From: RGIG5579 sp045544655
GTDB lineage: Bacteria > Bacillota > Clostridia > Oscillospirales > SIG627
Direction of reading: 5' to 3'
DNA: 13,507 nt
Assembly (NCBI GenBank): GCA_045544655.1
Contig: JAZPZL010000005.1
Span: 1 to 13,507, forward strand
The notes under the pieces are model-generated. The model worked only from the letters and a program-made list of their open reading frames with translations, made no database searches and had not been told where the DNA came from. Each line of letters begins with the position of its first letter. Position 1 is the first letter of the stretch. A program made the translations under genes and the position numbers. Positions 1 through 6,768 of the stretch are shown here, in pieces.

Positions 1-441
1 ACCGCCGCCGATGGTAAGGGTTGTAAAGTGGTAGTCGTTGGTTGCGGCATAATCGTTTTGACCAAAGGTCAGGGTTGCCGCATTGTCCGCATCGGTTCCC
101 TCTATAACAATGGGAAGCTTGGTATTATCCGCACGGAAAACGGTAACCGCCTCAAAAAGAGTGTAACCGCTGATGCCGTTTGCGGCGTCGGGGGCAGCGT
201 AAGCAGAAGAATCGGTTCCGGAGAACTGGATCTTCAGTACGTCGTCTGCTCCCCAGGTCTGGGTTGCTGCCTTTTCGAGACAGGCTCTGATGGTATCTCC
301 GTCGGTACCGACTACGTAGGTAGTGGTAGCTGCGGGGATTCTGCTTTCACTTGCGGATGCGCCGGTGAAGAGAACACCGACTACACAAGCGCACAGAAGC
401 ACTGCCGCACAAAGCACAGACCATAGCTTTGCGTTTCTCAT
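1..441 (-). CDS. Secreted or surface protein, N-terminal part (gene runs off the left edge)
   Basis: The first 147 residues of an exported protein are visible; the rest lies beyond base 1. The ATG at 441 is preceded by a strong ribosome binding site (GGGAGG, 6 nt spacing). Residues 1-32 form a signal peptide: MRNAKLW, a hydrophobic stretch rich in Ala, Val, Leu and Cys, and a likely cleavage after TGASA. The mature part is Thr/Asp/Ala rich with alternating hydrophobic residues (LKIQFSG, LPIVIEG, ATLTFGQ, TTLTIGGG), as in beta-helix or other extracellular beta-rich proteins. I do not recognise the family and no catalytic motif is visible. The gene has its own promoter and lies beyond the terminator of the hydrolase cluster, so it is a separate transcription unit. 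It is not a pseudogene as far as can be seen; it is simply cut by the window edge. Confidence 0.82.
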   Translation of the reverse strand, partial: MRNAKLWSVLCAAVLLCACVVGVLFTGASASESRIPAATTTYVVGTDGDTIRACLEKAATQTWGADDVLKIQFSGTDSSAYAAPDAANGISGYTLFEAVTVFRADNTKLPIVIEGTDADNAATLTFGQNDYAATNDYHFTTLTIGGG

Positions 442-520
442 AGTTTTTCCTCCCTGAGTAAAAAAATATTAGATTCTGATTTTCGAGAAAGGGGTAAAAT
501 CATCCCCTTATACAGATTAT

Positions 521-549
521 ATTATATATCAGCCGCCAACCGATGTCAA
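521..549 (-). promoter_or_regulatory. Consensus sigma-A promoter for the secreted-protein gene
   Basis: Read on the minus strand, TTGACA (549-544) and TATAAT (526-521) are both perfect and 17 bp apart. Transcription should start near 514, giving a leader of about 72 nt. The leader holds a small inverted repeat (AAGGGG/CCCCTT near 489-508). The promoter lies downstream of the terminator that ends the hydrolase cluster. Confidence 0.88.
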
Positions 550-611
550 GGGAATTTATACTATAATTATTCACATTTTTTTTACTTATTTTTTATAACA
601 TTTTCCAAGAA

Positions 612-648
612 AAAAAGACCGGGGTGATCCATTCACCTCGGTCTTTTT
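612..648 (-). terminator. Rho-independent terminator after P8
   Basis: A 16-bp stem (AAAAAGACCG.GGTGA paired with TCACC.CGGTCTTTTT, one G-U type position) with a 5-nt loop (628-632). On the minus strand it is followed by a run of U. It starts two bases after the P8 stop codon and is the only convincing terminator between P1 and the secreted-protein gene, so it marks the end of the cluster. The A-rich 5' side could let it work in both directions. Confidence 0.9.
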
Positions 649-650
649 CA

Positions 651-1985
651 TTATCCAAGCTTCTTCTTCGCCTGATTCAGCTGGCGCAAAAACTCCAGAG
701 CAACCGTCTCCCCCGTGCCGGGAATGAAGAAGCACTGCAATGCCTCGTAGCCCTTGTTGGAAAAGCCATAAGCACTGGGCAGGTAGTGGTGACGGAAATT
801 GGTGTAGCCTACCGTCATGGTAAAATCAAAGGGCGAAGCCTCCCGAATCTGCTTACAGTTGGTATCAAACATTTCAAAGGGGGCGAAGGTCATTCCCACG
901 TCACCGAAGCAGACGGTGCAAAGGGGGATCGCTCTGGTTTCGGGGAGCTGGCTCTTGGAAATGATCTGAGCGCATTCGTGATCGCTTTCAAAGCCCGCTT
1001 CGGTAAAAATGTACTGACCGTGTTCCCGATCAAGTCCGCTTTCTCTGTATTTTTTTCGAGCTTCCCTCGCCTTTTCCACCAGATGGTCACGGGTGTGATT
1101 GCAAATTCCCACGTAGTCTTCCTTTTTCACGGTAAGACCGCGGAAGTCTCTTTCCTCCCCGTCTGCAAGGGCGCGGAGCACCCCTTCTCCGATGAGTCTG
1201 CCCGCGCGGTCGTAATCGTCGTTGCAGGCGTCGGGGTAGAGTTTGGAATAGGTGTTGATATTGCCGCAGCCGCCCTGAAGATAGCAAACGGTAAATTCCC
1301 CGCTTTTCTCGGTAACCTTGCGGAATTCGTGGAGAAAATCGGCGCAGATCTTATCGGGGTGAACGTTCAGAGCCGTTGCCGCGTGGACCTGGAAATTGAC
1401 CAGCACCACGTCTTTTTTTCCCTCTCTGCGAAAGCGCAAGGCGCGAAGCTCCGTATCCGCCTCCGTCTCGTGCTTGGCAAAGGGGGCTTTGGAAAAAGGC
1501 GTGCTTTTGCAAATGCTGCTCAGGATTCCATCTTCCCGGAAAATTCTTCTGACGAACGCCACGTTTTCCACGTCGGCCGTTCCCGAGGTCAGCCCGCTTA
1601 CGGGGGACAGATCCGCCAAAGCCAGGCTTGCCGCCCGTCTCACCGCAGGGAAGCAGATCCGCTCCACCCAATCGGTGACCTCTTCCCTTTTTTGATAATA
1701 ATTGTTATCCGGCGCGGAGTGGTTGTGGGTACAAGAGATCATCACCCGATCTCCGTCTATCCCCGTTTCCGCTACAACCTCTTTGCGGAACGCCTCCACG
1801 AATTGGGAGGAAAAATTGCGGATATCGTTGGAAAAGATCAGCGCCGTCTCTTCCCCCTCCCTCAGCGCAACGCAGGTCACGTAAATATCAGTCAGGACCG
1901 AGGTCCCGAGGCACTCTCCGTTTTGGGGCTGGGGCGTATCGGGAGAATAGCACTCTCTGGCATAGCCGATCTCTAAATTACTCAT
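651..1985 (-). CDS. P8: cytoplasmic neutral-ceramidase-like hydrolase (PF04734-type)
   Basis: A 444-residue protein with no signal peptide or membrane segment. Motifs in order: IGYARECYSPD (6-16), THNHSAPD (86-93), HETEADTELRALRF (172-185), FQVHAAT (198-204), QGGCGNINT (237-245), NHTRDHL (296-302), FAPFEMFD (367-374) and YTNFRHHYLP (394-403). By family knowledge, the His of THNH, His201 and Glu371 match the zinc ligands of neutral ceramidase; the nucleophilic Ser of the GDVSPN-type motif is replaced by Asn. A longer reading from a TTG at 2021 is unlikely: that TTG sits one base after the AGGAGG, and all cytoplasmic paralogs begin at the equivalent of Met 1985. The AGGAGG lies before a hairpin whose foot is 7 nt from the ATG. 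Last gene of the cluster, followed at once by a terminator. Reaction and substrate are unknown. Confidence 0.85.
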   Translation of the reverse strand: MSNLEIGYARECYSPDTPQPQNGECLGTSVLTDIYVTCVALREGEETALIFSNDIRNFSSQFVEAFRKEVVAETGIDGDRVMISCTHNHSAPDNNYYQKREEVTDWVERICFPAVRRAASLALADLSPVSGLTSGTADVENVAFVRRIFREDGILSSICKSTPFSKAPFAKHETEADTELRALRFRREGKKDVVLVNFQVHAATALNVHPDKICADFLHEFRKVTEKSGEFTVCYLQGGCGNINTYSKLYPDACNDDYDRAGRLIGEGVLRALADGEERDFRGLTVKKEDYVGICNHTRDHLVEKAREARKKYRESGLDREHGQYIFTEAGFESDHECAQIISKSQLPETRAIPLCTVCFGDVGMTFAPFEMFDTNCKQIREASPFDFTMTVGYTNFRHHYLPSAYGFSNKGYEALQCFFIPGTGETVALEFLRQLNQAKKKLG

Positions 1986-1992
1986 CGTTTTC

Positions 1993-2028
1993 TTTGGAAC
2001 CCTTTTGAAAAAGTGTTCCAAACCTCCT
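1993..2028 (-). promoter_or_regulatory. Shine-Dalgarno separated from the P8 start by a hairpin
   Basis: AGGAGG (2023-2028 read on minus) is followed directly by an inverted repeat, TTTGGAAC.CTTTT / AAAAG.GTTCCAAA (1993-2022, one mismatch, 2-nt loop). Seven nt then remain to the ATG at 1985. If the hairpin folds, the effective spacing is about 7 nt, which is ideal; unfolded it would be 37 nt. P7 has the same arrangement. Confidence 0.6.
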
Positions 2029-2061
2029 AAAACTTATTCCTTTTTTCTTTGCGGAAGACGA

Positions 2062-2151
2062 GAAAACGATATGTTATATCGTTTTCGATGGCTTTCGACG
2101 GCAGACACCCGATTCTTTCGAGCCGAATGGCGATGGAAGAATCCCGGTGTC
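2062..2151. repeat. 90-bp dispersed structured repeat, copy 1
   Basis: The copy at 11345-11434 has the same length and differs at about five positions by eye. It contains a perfect palindrome, GAAAACGATAT-GTT-ATATCGTTTTC (2062-2086), and a second inverted repeat, GACACC.CGATTCTT (2104-2117) against AAGAATC..GGTGTC (2137-2151). It sits between the P7 stop and the P8 start, ending 8 bp from the P7 stop codon. No coding capacity and no T-run, so not a simple terminator. Confidence 0.85.
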
Positions 2152-2159
2152 AACGAGTC

Positions 2160-3500
2160 TTACTTGTCTTTCAACAGAACGTAAGCTTTTTTCAGCATCC
2201 TCAGAAATTCCAGGGCAACCGTCTCACCCGTGCCGGGGATATAATAGCACTGCTGGCACTCGTAGCCGCCGTTGGAAAAGCTGTAGGCGCAGGGCAGATA
2301 GTGATGGCGGGCGTTGGTGTACCCTACGGTCATGGTAAATTCAAAGGGGGATGCCTCCCGGATCTGGATACAGTTGGTATCGAACATTTCAAAGGGAGCA
2401 AAGGTGATCCCCACGTCACCGAAGCAAAGGACGGAAAGGGGGATCTGCGCCTTCTTTTCCATCTGACTCTTGGTAATGATGGCGCTCACGTCCAGTCTAC
2501 CCGAAAAGCCCGCCTCGCAGTAGATCTCTCTGCCCGTTTTATCGTTCAAACCGTTTTCACGGATCTGTTTCTGTACCGCCTTCGCCTTTTCCAGCAGGTG
2601 ATCGCGGGTGTGATCCACAATGCCCGTATAAAACTCTCTTTGCAGAACGAAGCCGTCGAACCGACGCTCCTCTTCGTTTTCCAATGCGCGGAGCAAGCCT
2701 TCCCCGATGAGTCTGCCCGCACGGTTATAATCCTTGTTGCAGGCGTCGGGATAAAGCTTGGAATAGGTGTTCAGGTTTCCGCAGCCGCCCTGGAGGTAGA
2801 TCACGGAAATATCCCCCTTCGCCTCGGTCACGTTTCGGAATTCGTGAAGGAAGTCGGAGCAGATCACGTCGTGAGCGGCGCCGAGAGCAGTAGCGGCGTG
2901 GACCTGGAAATTGGTAAAGACCACGTCCTTCTTTCCTTCGCGGTAGAAGCGGAGGGCTCGAAGCTCGGTATCCGCCTCGTTTTCGTGATGGGAAAGAGGG
3001 GAATCGGAGCCGTTTGAGCCCTGGATCCCGGAAAAGGTACCGTCCTCCCGCAAATATCTGCGGGCGAAGGTCACGTTTTCCACGTGGGATCTGCCCGAGG
3101 TCAACCGAACCACGGGGGAAAGGTCCGCCAAGGCAGCGCGAATCGCGCGGCGAACTGCAGGGAAGCAGATGCGATGTACCCAATCGGCAACGTCGGCACG
3201 CTTGTGATAATAGCTGATATCGGGACCCGAATGGTTGTGGGTCACGGTGATCAGAATATCCTCCTCGTCAAGTCCGGATTCCTCCATCACCGTCTTACGG
3301 TATTCCGTGATCCAGGGCTCGGAAAGACCCCGCAGGTCGTTGGAGAAGATCAAAACGGTGCGGTCGCCGCTTCGCATGGCAACGCAGGTGACCATCACGT
3401 CGGTCAGTACCGTGTATCCGGTGTGGGTGCTGTTTTGGGGCATAGGTTTATCGGGAGAATAGATCTCCCTGGCGTAGCCGATCTGCAAACTGTTCATCAT
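2160..3500 (-). CDS. P7: cytoplasmic neutral-ceramidase-like hydrolase (PF04734-type)
   Basis: 446 residues with no signal peptide. Motifs: IGYAREIYSPD (7-17), THNHSGPD (87-94), FQVHAAT (198-204), QGGCGNLNT (237-245), DHTRDHL (297-302 region), FAPFEMFD (367-374), YTNARHHYLP (394-403) and IPGTGETVALEFLRML near the C-terminus. It is closest to P8 and P6; spacing between motifs is the same as in P8. The inferred zinc ligands are His88/His90, His201 and Glu371; the ceramidase nucleophile position reads Asn. Translation can start at either of two adjacent ATGs (3500, 3497). The AGGAGG (3542-3547) is 41 nt upstream, with a hairpin between. The 3' end abuts a 90-bp repeat. Cytoplasmic location is inferred from the missing signal; the substrate is unknown. 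Confidence 0.86.
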   Translation of the reverse strand: MMNSLQIGYAREIYSPDKPMPQNSTHTGYTVLTDVMVTCVAMRSGDRTVLIFSNDLRGLSEPWITEYRKTVMEESGLDEEDILITVTHNHSGPDISYYHKRADVADWVHRICFPAVRRAIRAALADLSPVVRLTSGRSHVENVTFARRYLREDGTFSGIQGSNGSDSPLSHHENEADTELRALRFYREGKKDVVFTNFQVHAATALGAAHDVICSDFLHEFRNVTEAKGDISVIYLQGGCGNLNTYSKLYPDACNKDYNRAGRLIGEGLLRALENEEERRFDGFVLQREFYTGIVDHTRDHLLEKAKAVQKQIRENGLNDKTGREIYCEAGFSGRLDVSAIITKSQMEKKAQIPLSVLCFGDVGITFAPFEMFDTNCIQIREASPFEFTMTVGYTNARHHYLPCAYSFSNGGYECQQCYYIPGTGETVALEFLRMLKKAYVLLKDK

Positions 3501-3507
3501 ATTATTA

Positions 3508-3547
3508 TGGAACCCTATTTTGAAGAAAAAAGGGTTCCAAGCCTCCT
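3508..3547 (-). promoter_or_regulatory. Shine-Dalgarno separated from the P7 start by a hairpin
   Basis: AGGAGG (3542-3547 on minus), two bases, then the inverted repeat TGGAACCCT (3508-3516) / AGGGTTCCA (3531-3539), then exactly 7 nt to the ATG at 3500. Folding of the hairpin would give an effective spacing near 9 nt. The hairpin plus CCTCC block is a dispersed element: it also occurs at 5014-5046 in the opposite orientation, where it cannot supply a ribosome binding site. Confidence 0.6.
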
Positions 3548-3588
3548 AAAATCTATTGGGAAAAAGTTTAATCGTTTTTTAATGCGAA

Positions 3589-4914
3589 TTATTGAAGTTT
3601 CTTCTTCGCTTGCTTCAGCATTCTCAAAAATTCCAGGGCAACCGTCTCACCGGTACCGGGAATGTAATAGCACTGGCCCGCCTCGTAGCCGCCGTTCATA
3701 AAGCCGTAAGCCGTGGGGAGGTAATGGTGACGGAAGTTGGTATAGCCCACGGTCAAAGTCTCCTTGAAGGGAGAGGCGGCGCGGATCTGCTGACAGTTTT
3801 GGTCAAACTGCTCGAAGGGAGCGAAGGTCATTCCCACCTCCCCGAAGCAAACGGTGGACAGAGGGATCTGAGCGGTCTTTTCCATCTGACTCTTGGAAAG
3901 CACCGCGCCGACGTCCAGACGTCCGCAGAAGCCCTGAGAATAATAGTAGTCCGTGGCTTCCTTACCCGTGAGTTTGTTTTCATCCACGTATTTCAAGGTC
4001 TCGCGGGCCTTTTCCACCAGATGGTCACGAGTATGGTTGACAATGCCCGTATAGTATTCCTTCTGTACCGAAAAGCCGTCAAAATTCAGCTCCTCGGCGT
4101 TTTCCAAAGCGCGGAGCATTCCCTCGGCAATGAGTCTGCCCACCTTGTCGTAATCGGTGTTGCACGCCTCGGAATCCAGCCTGGAATAGGTATTCAGGTT
4201 GCCGCAGCCGCCCTGGAGATAGCAGACCAGAAGCTTGGTGCGCGCCTCCGCAGTCTGGCGGAAGGCGTGGAGAAAGTCCGCGCAGATCACGCCCTTGCTG
4301 GCACCCAGCGCGGTAGCCGCGTGGACCTGGAAGTTGGTGAGGACCACGTCCTTCTTTTCCTCTCCTCTGTGGAAGCGGATGGCGCGAAGCTCGGTGTCCG
4401 CCTCGGATTCGTGGGCGGTGGGATTGTGGCTCTTGCCGGGATTCATACGGAAAATACCGTCGGCACAGAAGTATCTGCGAACGTAGGTTACGGTCTCCAC
4501 GTGATCCTTGCCGCCGGTCACCTTTTCCACGGGAGTCAGATCCTCCATTGCCGCTTTGGCGGCACGGCGGATGGCGGGAAATGCGATGCGGTCGCCCCAA
4601 TCGGTCACCTCGTCACGGCGCTGATAGAAATTCACGTCGGGCGCGGAGTGGTTGTGGGTGGTGGATACCAGAATGTTCTCTGCGGGAACGCCCGTTTCAT
4701 CCACGACCTCTTCGATATACTTTTTAATAAACTGAGGAGAATGGTTTCTCAGGTCGTTGGAGAAGATCAATGCGGTCTGTTCCCCGTCGCTGATGGCAAC
4801 GCAGGTGACCATGATCGCCGTCAGTACCGAATAGCCGGTACAAGTGCTGTTCTGAGGCTGAGGCGTATCGGGATTGTAGATCTCTCTGCCAAAGCCAACT
4901 TGTAGCTTACTCAT
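3589..4914 (-). CDS. P6: cytoplasmic neutral-ceramidase-like hydrolase (PF04734-type)
   Basis: 441 residues without signal peptide. Motifs: VGFGREIYNPD (6-16), THNHSAPD (86-93), FQVHAAT (195-201), QGGCGNLNT (234-242), NHTRDHL (293-299), FAPFEQFD (364-371), YTNFRHHYLP (391-400) and IPGTGETVALEFLRML. Inferred zinc ligands are the His of THNH, His198 and Glu368; the nucleophile position is Asn. It has two fewer residues than P7/P8 in the variable insert near 152-166. The start is supported by AAAGGA about 9 nt upstream of the ATG and by agreement with its paralogs. It follows the lipoprotein group across a 268-bp spacer holding two hairpins and a 120-bp-family repeat. No promoter is evident there, so it is probably read from upstream. 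Confidence 0.86.
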   Translation of the reverse strand: MSKLQVGFGREIYNPDTPQPQNSTCTGYSVLTAIMVTCVAISDGEQTALIFSNDLRNHSPQFIKKYIEEVVDETGVPAENILVSTTHNHSAPDVNFYQRRDEVTDWGDRIAFPAIRRAAKAAMEDLTPVEKVTGGKDHVETVTYVRRYFCADGIFRMNPGKSHNPTAHESEADTELRAIRFHRGEEKKDVVLTNFQVHAATALGASKGVICADFLHAFRQTAEARTKLLVCYLQGGCGNLNTYSRLDSEACNTDYDKVGRLIAEGMLRALENAEELNFDGFSVQKEYYTGIVNHTRDHLVEKARETLKYVDENKLTGKEATDYYYSQGFCGRLDVGAVLSKSQMEKTAQIPLSTVCFGEVGMTFAPFEQFDQNCQQIRAASPFKETLTVGYTNFRHHYLPTAYGFMNGGYEAGQCYYIPGTGETVALEFLRMLKQAKKKLQ

Positions 4915-4933
4915 TTTATTTTATCCTTTCTCC

Positions 4934-4955
4934 GCTTTCTTTCGAGAAAGAAAGC
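4934..4955. repeat. Perfect hairpin in the P6 leader
   Basis: GCTTTCTTTC / GAAAGAAAGC, a 10-bp perfect inverted repeat around a 2-nt loop. It lies directly upstream of the P6 ribosome binding site. Degenerate or related forms occur upstream of P2 (near 11320-11335), P3 (9706-9729) and P5 (6633-6656), so it is a recurring leader feature in this cluster. Confidence 0.75.
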
Positions 4956-5013
4956 AGCAAAGAAAGCTTTCCGCCAAAAAGGAAAACGCTTTAATATTTT
5001 TTGATAAGTTTTC

Positions 5014-5046
5014 GGAGGCTTGGAACCCTTTTGAAAAAGGGTTCCA
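5014..5046. repeat. GGTTCC hairpin element, opposite orientation to the P7/P8 copies
   Basis: TGGAACCCTTTT (5021-5032) / AAAAGGGTTCCA (5035-5046), a perfect 12-bp stem with a 2-nt loop, next to GGAGGC on the plus strand (5014-5019). The same element lies upstream of P7 and P8 but inverted relative to this copy. No T-run follows on the minus strand, so it is not a convincing terminator. Confidence 0.75.
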
Positions 5047-5052
5047 AAACCA

Positions 5053-5194
5053 CAGCCAAATTTACAAAGCAGTTCTGCAAAGTAAATTTGAGCGAAGCGA
5101 GGCGTGCAAGGGAAAGTCGAGTGAGTTTACTCGTGTAAATGATCGAGACTTTCTCCGCCGCGCAACGAAGCTGCAGCCAAATTTACGAAGCAGA
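5053..5194. repeat. 120-bp-family structured repeat, single copy after P5
   Basis: One unit of about 121 bp plus a partial second: CAGCCAAATTTAC occurs at 5053 and again at 5174. It aligns with the units at 13261 and 11555. The central 48 bp align without gaps to the right-edge copies. The stem AAAGTC (5113-5118) / GACTTT (5147-5152) replaces AACCGC/GCGGTT there with pairing kept, and an inner TTTAC/GTAAA hairpin (5126-5139) is conserved. The repeat edge contains the P5 stop codon. Confidence 0.8.
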
Positions 5195-6616
5195 AGCAAG
5201 CTCGTTGATCAGCGCAATCTGCCCCGCCACGATCCGATCGGAGGTTCCCATTTCAAAGTAGGTGGTGTAGACCTCGTAGGAGCCGTGGGGGTATGCAAGG
5301 GTAGAGGGCAGGTAGCCGTGTGCACCGTTGGAGTAGGCGCAGGTAAAGGTCATTTTAAAGGGGGAAGCGGCACGAACGGCAACGGCGTCGGAGTCGAACT
5401 GCTCGAAGGGGCTGGTGGTAAATACGATATCACCGAAGGAAATTGCGTACAGAGCGATATCCGTAGTAGGACCGCCGTAGGATACGCGTGCATTGATGGC
5501 GCTGACCTCGTAAGAGGAGATCAGGTTATATTTTGCAAGAACGGACGGTTTTTCCGTTTCGGGAGCATCGTTGTACGCCTTGGCGCCCTCAATGCGCTCT
5601 GCGCTGTCCTGAATAACGCCTACGTTTACGGTGGAATGGGCGGTCTTGATCTTGCCAGTATTTACCTTTTCTTCGTTCTTGATGGTTTCCTTTACTACAC
5701 CTACAAGCTCCTTGCCCGCTTCCTGGTAGTTTGCCTTCTGGGGCCCGGTCTTATTGGTGAAGTTCAGGTTGCCGGAGGCACCGTTGTGATAGGAGAAATG
5801 CACGTCCAGCTCGCTTTCCACTCCGCTGCGGAGATTGTGGATAAAGTCGGAGGAGATCCAGGTCTTATGGTCGCTTCTGCCGTGAGCGGCGTGGCACTGC
5901 CAGTTGACCATCAGAATATCCTTTTTGTCTCCGCGGTCAAAGCGGATGGCGCGCAGCTCGGGATCCGCCTCAGATTCGTGCTCCACGGGATTATCGTTCG
6001 AGGAGGGGTTGCAAGCGTACTTTCCGTTGGCCAAAAGATAACGGCGCACGAAGGCAAAGCCGGTGGTATCACCCTTGGAAATATAAGCCTCTGTGGGAGC
6101 CAGATCACGGAGCGCATCCCCTGCCGCGGCGGAAATGCCGTTCAGCGTTTTCTGAAGCCAACGGGTATTGCCGGTAAGACTGGTGGGAGAATTGTGGGAG
6201 TGGGTAGCGTTCAGGATCACGTTCTCTGCGGGAACACCGTAATCCTTCTTCAGACGGTTGGTTACCATTTTCAGATAGTTCGTGGGAATCTGCTTTACGT
6301 CCAGATGGAACAGCAAAGCAACGCTTTCCCCGTCACAAACGGCAATGCAGGTAGCGTACAGAGGGTCGTTGATGATCGTTGCCTCGGTACCGGGACCGAT
6401 GGTGGCAGGAACCTCGCAAGTAATATCCGCTCTGCCAAAGCCTGCGGAAAAGCCCTCGGGGTAAACGATCTCACCCTTTTCCTCCTTCTTTTCCGTGTCG
6501 GCGGTGGCGGTTTCCGTCTTTTCCGCAGTCTCTTCCCCTGCCAGAGAGGAGGATGCGCAAGCGCACAGAGACAGGAGCATCAGAAGTGCCAAAAACAGTG
6601 ATACGATTTTTTTCAT
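5183..6616 (-). CDS. P5: lipoprotein neutral-ceramidase-like hydrolase (PF04734-type)
   Basis: 477 residues. Residues 1-20 are a lipoprotein signal (MKK, hydrophobic core, LCAC lipobox; Cys20 is the likely lipidated residue). Residues 21-50 are a Glu/Thr/Lys-rich linker. The hydrolase domain starts at AGFGRADIT (58-66). Motifs: THSHNSP (138-144), WQCHAAHGR (239-247), NGASGNLNF (278-286), SPFEQFD (402-408), YSNGAHGYLPS (428-438). Inferred zinc ligands are His139/His141, His242 and Glu405; the ceramidase nucleophile position is Asn. It should be anchored on the outer membrane face. It is the most divergent lipoprotein paralog in the body, yet its linker is identical to P3. Its last residues (ELASAS) and stop fall in a repeat and differ from the other paralogs. 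The ribosome binding site is AAAGGG, 8 nt from the ATG. Confidence 0.86.
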   Translation of the reverse strand: MKKIVSLFLALLMLLSLCACASSSLAGEETAEKTETATADTEKKEEKGEIVYPEGFSAGFGRADITCEVPATIGPGTEATIINDPLYATCIAVCDGESVALLFHLDVKQIPTNYLKMVTNRLKKDYGVPAENVILNATHSHNSPTSLTGNTRWLQKTLNGISAAAGDALRDLAPTEAYISKGDTTGFAFVRRYLLANGKYACNPSSNDNPVEHESEADPELRAIRFDRGDKKDILMVNWQCHAAHGRSDHKTWISSDFIHNLRSGVESELDVHFSYHNGASGNLNFTNKTGPQKANYQEAGKELVGVVKETIKNEEKVNTGKIKTAHSTVNVGVIQDSAERIEGAKAYNDAPETEKPSVLAKYNLISSYEVSAINARVSYGGPTTDIALYAISFGDIVFTTSPFEQFDSDAVAVRAASPFKMTFTCAYSNGAHGYLPSTLAYPHGSYEVYTTYFEMGTSDRIVAGQIALINELASAS

Positions 6617-6632
6617 AAATTTTACCCTTTCT

Positions 6633-6656
6633 GTTCTTTCTTTGAAAAGAAAGAAC
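6633..6656. repeat. Perfect hairpin in the P5 leader
   Basis: GTTCTTTCTT / AAGAAAGAAC, 10-bp perfect stem with a TGAA loop, just upstream of the P5 ribosome binding site. The identical hairpin is found upstream of P3 at 9706-9729. Confidence 0.78.
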
Positions 6657-6664
6657 CAAAGAAA

Positions 6665-6768
6665 CTTCCCCTTGGAAATCTCTTAATTTTTTAATTGCAA
6701 AAGATGCTTCCCCTTGGAAATCTCTCAATTTTTTGTTGCAAAAGATACTTTCTTTTGAAAATCTCTAC
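6665..6768. repeat. Short tandem repeats of about 41 bp in the P4-P5 spacer
   Basis: Two near-identical units (6665-6706 and 6707-6747), each CTTCCCCTTGGAAATCTCT, a T-rich stretch and GCAAAAGAT. A decayed third unit (from 6748) runs up to the P4 stop. The whole 152-bp spacer is duplicated at 9690-9839 between P2 and P3. Confidence 0.82.

Noticed and set aside
28..426. A plus-strand open frame opposite the left-edge gene
   Set aside because: The minus-strand frame has a consensus promoter, a strong ribosome binding site and a signal peptide; the plus-strand frame has none.
1986..2021. A 12-residue extension of P8 from a TTG at 2021
   Set aside because: The TTG is one base after AGGAGG, too close for initiation, and the added residues are encoded by the hairpin repeat.
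2062..2086. The GAAAACGATAT palindrome as a terminator after P7
   Set aside because: No T-run follows it on the minus strand, and it is part of a larger 90-bp repeat.
624..4905. Other long plus-strand open frames opposite P6, P7 and P8
   Set aside because: They resemble each other only because the minus-strand genes are paralogs. None has a sensible ribosome binding site or recognisable domain.
6665..6768. Possible CRISPR-like array in the P4-P5 spacer (and its copy at 9738-9839)
   Set aside because: The units are directly adjacent with no unique spacers, and no cas genes are present.
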